Source: Myxococcales bacterium
GTDB taxonomy: Bacteria; Myxococcota; Polyangia; Polyangiales; Polyangiaceae
DNA length: 6,303 nucleotides
Direction of reading: 5' to 3'
Assembly: GCA_020430865.1 (NCBI GenBank)
Contig: JAGQIY010000361.1
Coordinates: 1-6,303, forward strand
In this document: positions 4,445 to 6,303 of the stretch, in pieces
How positions within the stretch are numbered: position 1 is the stretch's first letter
Layout of the letters: every line of letters starts with the position of its first letter
Notes under the pieces: generated by a model
Databases searched by the model: none
Seen by the model: the letters and a program-made list of their open reading frames with translations, nothing else
What the model was told of the DNA's origin: nothing
Program-made: the position numbers and the translations under genes

Positions 4445-6303
4445 CGGCGCGAGTTCTTCCGGGGGTGAGGCGCTCCAGCCTGGCGCCGGTGTCCGGATCC
4501 GCGGCATCGTTCACGTCTGCGGCGTCGCTGCAGGAGCAGCACGGTGAGCAGCCCAGCGAGGCTCACCCCCTGCGCTGGCTGATTCCCCGAGGCAACACGA
4601 CAGCCGCACCCGGAGTCCTCAGGCGTGTCACTCGTCGCTCGGGGCTCCTCGACGGACTGGTCCAGCTCTCTGAGGAACTGAGCCAGCTCCGCGCGTTCGC
4701 CCTCGCTCAGGCTGGCGACGTCTCCGTGCTTGCCGCTCTTGGCGGCGCGCTCCAGGACCTCATCGAGGGTCGCGGCGCTGCCGTCATGCAGGTAGGGCGC
4801 GGTCGCCCACAGCCCGAGCAGCGTCGGCTTGTCGATGCCGCTCAGCGTGTCTCCCAGGCGGAGCCCGCTCGAGGGGCTCAGCGTGCCCACGTCGTAGAGC
4901 GTGTCGTCTGCGCTGTTGGTGTAGGCGTCTCCCCCGTGACACGAGCCGCACTCCAGGCGGTCGAAGAGCTGCTGGCCGCGCCTGGCCGCTGCGCTCATTT
5001 CCCCATACTCCGTGCGGAAAGGGCTGTCAGGGACGCGGTCGAGGCTCTGGAGGTAGCTCGCGAGCTGATCGAGCTCCTTGCTGACTCCCGCCTTCTTTGC
5101 GCCGAGGGGCGTGTCACGGCCGGCCTCGAAGTCGGCCTGGGCCATGAAGCCGAGGCCGCCGAAGGCGTTGCGGATGTCGTGCTCGAAGTCCTGCACCTCG
5201 TCGAAGTTGCCGCTCCAGTGCAGCCGCCCCTGGCCGCCCCGCTTGCCGCGCAGGGTCGTGGTGTTGCGCAGGCCCTCGCCGCGGCTCGTGAAGTCCCAGA
5301 CGCGGCCATCCTGTTCGCCGTCCAGGTGACAGCTGGCGCAGCTCAGGTAGTTGTCGCGGCTCATCCGCACATCGCTGGAGTCGTAGAAGATGCGCTTCCC
5401 GGCCAGGACGTCGGGCTCGAGCACCTCGGAGCTGGTCGTCGGGATCTCGGTGATCAGTTCCGCGCGGTTACTTCCCGAACCGATCAGCAGGCTCACGTCG
5501 TAGACGGCGACGCTGCGGCTCAGGAAGCCCTGGACGTAGAGCCGCTCGCCGCCGTCGTCGAGCCACAGGCCTTCCGGCGCTGCGGTGGCGCGATCGATGG
5601 AGCTGATGCGGCGGCCGGAGTAAGCGTCCAGGACCTCGACGGTGTTCGAGCCCTCGGTGGCCACGAAGGCGATGTCCCCCAGGGGGCTCAGCTCGACGGC
5701 GCTCGGCAGGTTGCGGTCGTCGAGGTCCAGGCGTCGCGCGACGTCCTCCTCCAGCGTGCTGGCGCTGACCCGCAGCGCGACGGCGCGTACCGTGGACTCG
5801 TGAGTCAACGCCTCGCCGTCCTGCCACCACCCGCGACTGGTGTTGTCCTTCTTGCCGACGATCCACAGATCGTTGCGATCCGGACTCAGGGTCAGCGCGC
5901 GCAGGTAGTTGGGCACGCCTCGGCTGCTGCTCTCGGTGTCGGGACCCGGGTCTTCGATCAGGTCGAGGGTCTTCATCAGGCTGAAGTCGGGCAGCTGGAT
6001 CACGCTGAGCAGGCCGCGATCCTGGGGCGAGACGAAGTGGGAGACGAACAGCCGCTGGTTCTCCGGGTCGAGGGCGAGCCCGAAAGGCTCCGGGGCGATC
6101 TCGATTTCGCCGGCGATCTGGTGGGTCTCACGATCGATGCTGACGACGCGCCCGGTTCCACGCAGCGTCACGAAGCCGGGGCCGCTCTCGGGCAGCAGCA
6201 CGCCGCTCGGGCGGGATCCCCAGGGAAATTGCAGCTGAGCGATTGGCGCCAGGCTGTCGGCGTCGAAGACTTGCAGGCTCCTGCCGGCATCGCTGACCAC
6301 CCA
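4441..6303 (-). CDS. Beta-propeller / di-heme cytochrome c peroxidase-like surface protein, 5'-truncated
   Basis: The frame is open to the window edge (620 residues visible), and the edge falls inside a propeller blade, so the true start and signal peptide lie outside. Residues are counted from the Met at 6300. Residues 1-275 are YncE/YVTN-like propeller repeats, for example LFVSHF, FVATEGSNTVEVLDA and LYVQGFLSRSVAVYD. Residues 297-549 are a MauG/cytochrome c peroxidase-like module with two c-heme sites: CASCH (321-325, complement 5326-5340) and CGSCH (451-455, complement 4936-4950). The conserved APYLHDGS (501-508) follows the second. Residues 564-596 are a MYXO-CTERM-type tail: GCGC, a hydrophobic stretch, then RRRRR. 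The protein should be exported, heme-loaded in the periplasm and sorted to the cell surface. Family members do peroxide reduction or protein-cofactor oxidation; the reaction here is unknown. Twenty-three Arg/Pro-rich residues after the arginine cluster are unusual for this tail. Confidence 0.9.
   Translation of the reverse strand, partial: WVVSDAGRSLQVFDADSLAPIAQLQFPWGSRPSGVLLPESGPGFVTLRGTGRVVSIDRETHQIAGEIEIAPEPFGLALDPENQRLFVSHFVSPQDRGLLSVIQLPDFSLMKTLDLIEDPGPDTESSSRGVPNYLRALTLSPDRNDLWIVGKKDNTSRGWWQDGEALTHESTVRAVALRVSASTLEEDVARRLDLDDRNLPSAVELSPLGDIAFVATEGSNTVEVLDAYSGRRISSIDRATAAPEGLWLDDGGERLYVQGFLSRSVAVYDVSLLIGSGSNRAELITEIPTTSSEVLEPDVLAGKRIFYDSSDVRMSRDNYLSCASCHLDGEQDGRVWDFTSRGEGLRNTTTLRGKRGGQGRLHWSGNFDEVQDFEHDIRNAFGGLGFMAQADFEAGRDTPLGAKKAGVSKELDQLASYLQSLDRVPDSPFRTEYGEMSAAARRGQQLFDRLECGSCHGGDAYTNSADDTLYDVGTLSPSSGLRLGDTLSGIDKPTLLGLWATAPYLHDGSAATLDEVLERAAKSGKHGDVASLSEGERAELAQFLRELDQSVEEPRATSDTPEDSGCGCRVASGNQPAQGVSLAGLLTVLLLQRRRRRERCRGSGHRRQAGAPHPRKNSRR
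4469..4487. terminator. Possible bidirectional hairpin between convergent genes
   Basis: GGCGCT, a 7-nt loop and GGCGCC can form a 6-bp stem including one G-T pair, 24 nt after the hydrolase stop. There is no T tract on either side, so intrinsic termination is weakly supported. As annotated it lies inside the 3' end of the cytochrome gene. It would be intergenic if that gene originally ended at the TGA at 4513-4511. Confidence 0.2.
4513..4611 (-). other. MYXO-CTERM-type sorting tail
   Basis: Within the cytochrome gene, the coded tail has GCGC with its paired cysteines, then a short hydrophobic core (VSLAGLLTVLLL) and RRRRR. This tripartite order defines the MYXO-CTERM signal of myxobacteria, where the cysteine is processed and the protein ends up surface-attached. 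It is the main taxonomic clue in the window. The hydrophobic core is short but acceptable. Confidence 0.8.

Noticed and set aside
3413..4507. Minus-strand open frame of 364 codons
   Set aside because: It is antisense to the MBL-fold hydrolase, whose motifs are unmistakable on the plus strand.

Overview
The window reads as ordinary chromosomal DNA from a GC-rich member of the Myxococcota. The best evidence is the C-terminal tripartite tail on the gene at 4441-6303: a GCGC cysteine motif, a short hydrophobic stretch and an arginine cluster. This is the MYXO-CTERM sorting signal typical of myxobacteria. The strong GC bias at third codon positions and the long antisense shadow frames fit this. 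The genus cannot be named from what is visible.

Layout from left to right: (1) 1-788, minus: N-terminal half of a cytochrome P450, cut by the window edge. (2) 789-988: spacer with a perfect 7-bp inverted repeat in the P450 leader. (3) 989-2404, minus: an ion transporter-superfamily (ArsB/NhaD/P-protein/SLC13-like) membrane permease. (4) 2443-3297, minus: a two-domain universal stress protein 38 bp upstream of the permease, almost certainly in one transcription unit with it. (5) 3298-3622: a divergent intergenic region with a second perfect 7-bp inverted repeat. (6) 3623-4444, plus: a metallo-beta-lactamase-fold hydrolase with an intact THTHWDH metal site. (7) 4441-6303, minus: a secreted beta-propeller/di-heme cytochrome c peroxidase-like protein with the sorting tail, 5' end outside the window. 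The stops of (6) and (7) interlock in a single CTAG.

The stress protein and permease are the only clear functional pair. USP-type proteins are known to bind and tune transporters (TeaD with the TeaABC TRAP transporter is the characterised precedent), and a similar role is plausible here. The P450, hydrolase and cytochrome show no obvious pathway link to it.

I found no RNA genes, mobile elements, CRISPR arrays or convincing sigma-70 promoters. No wholly new system is evident. The points most worth checking are a likely single-base frameshift that lengthens the sorting tail, the asymmetric nucleotide-binding motif of the stress protein, and altered signature residues in the permease.
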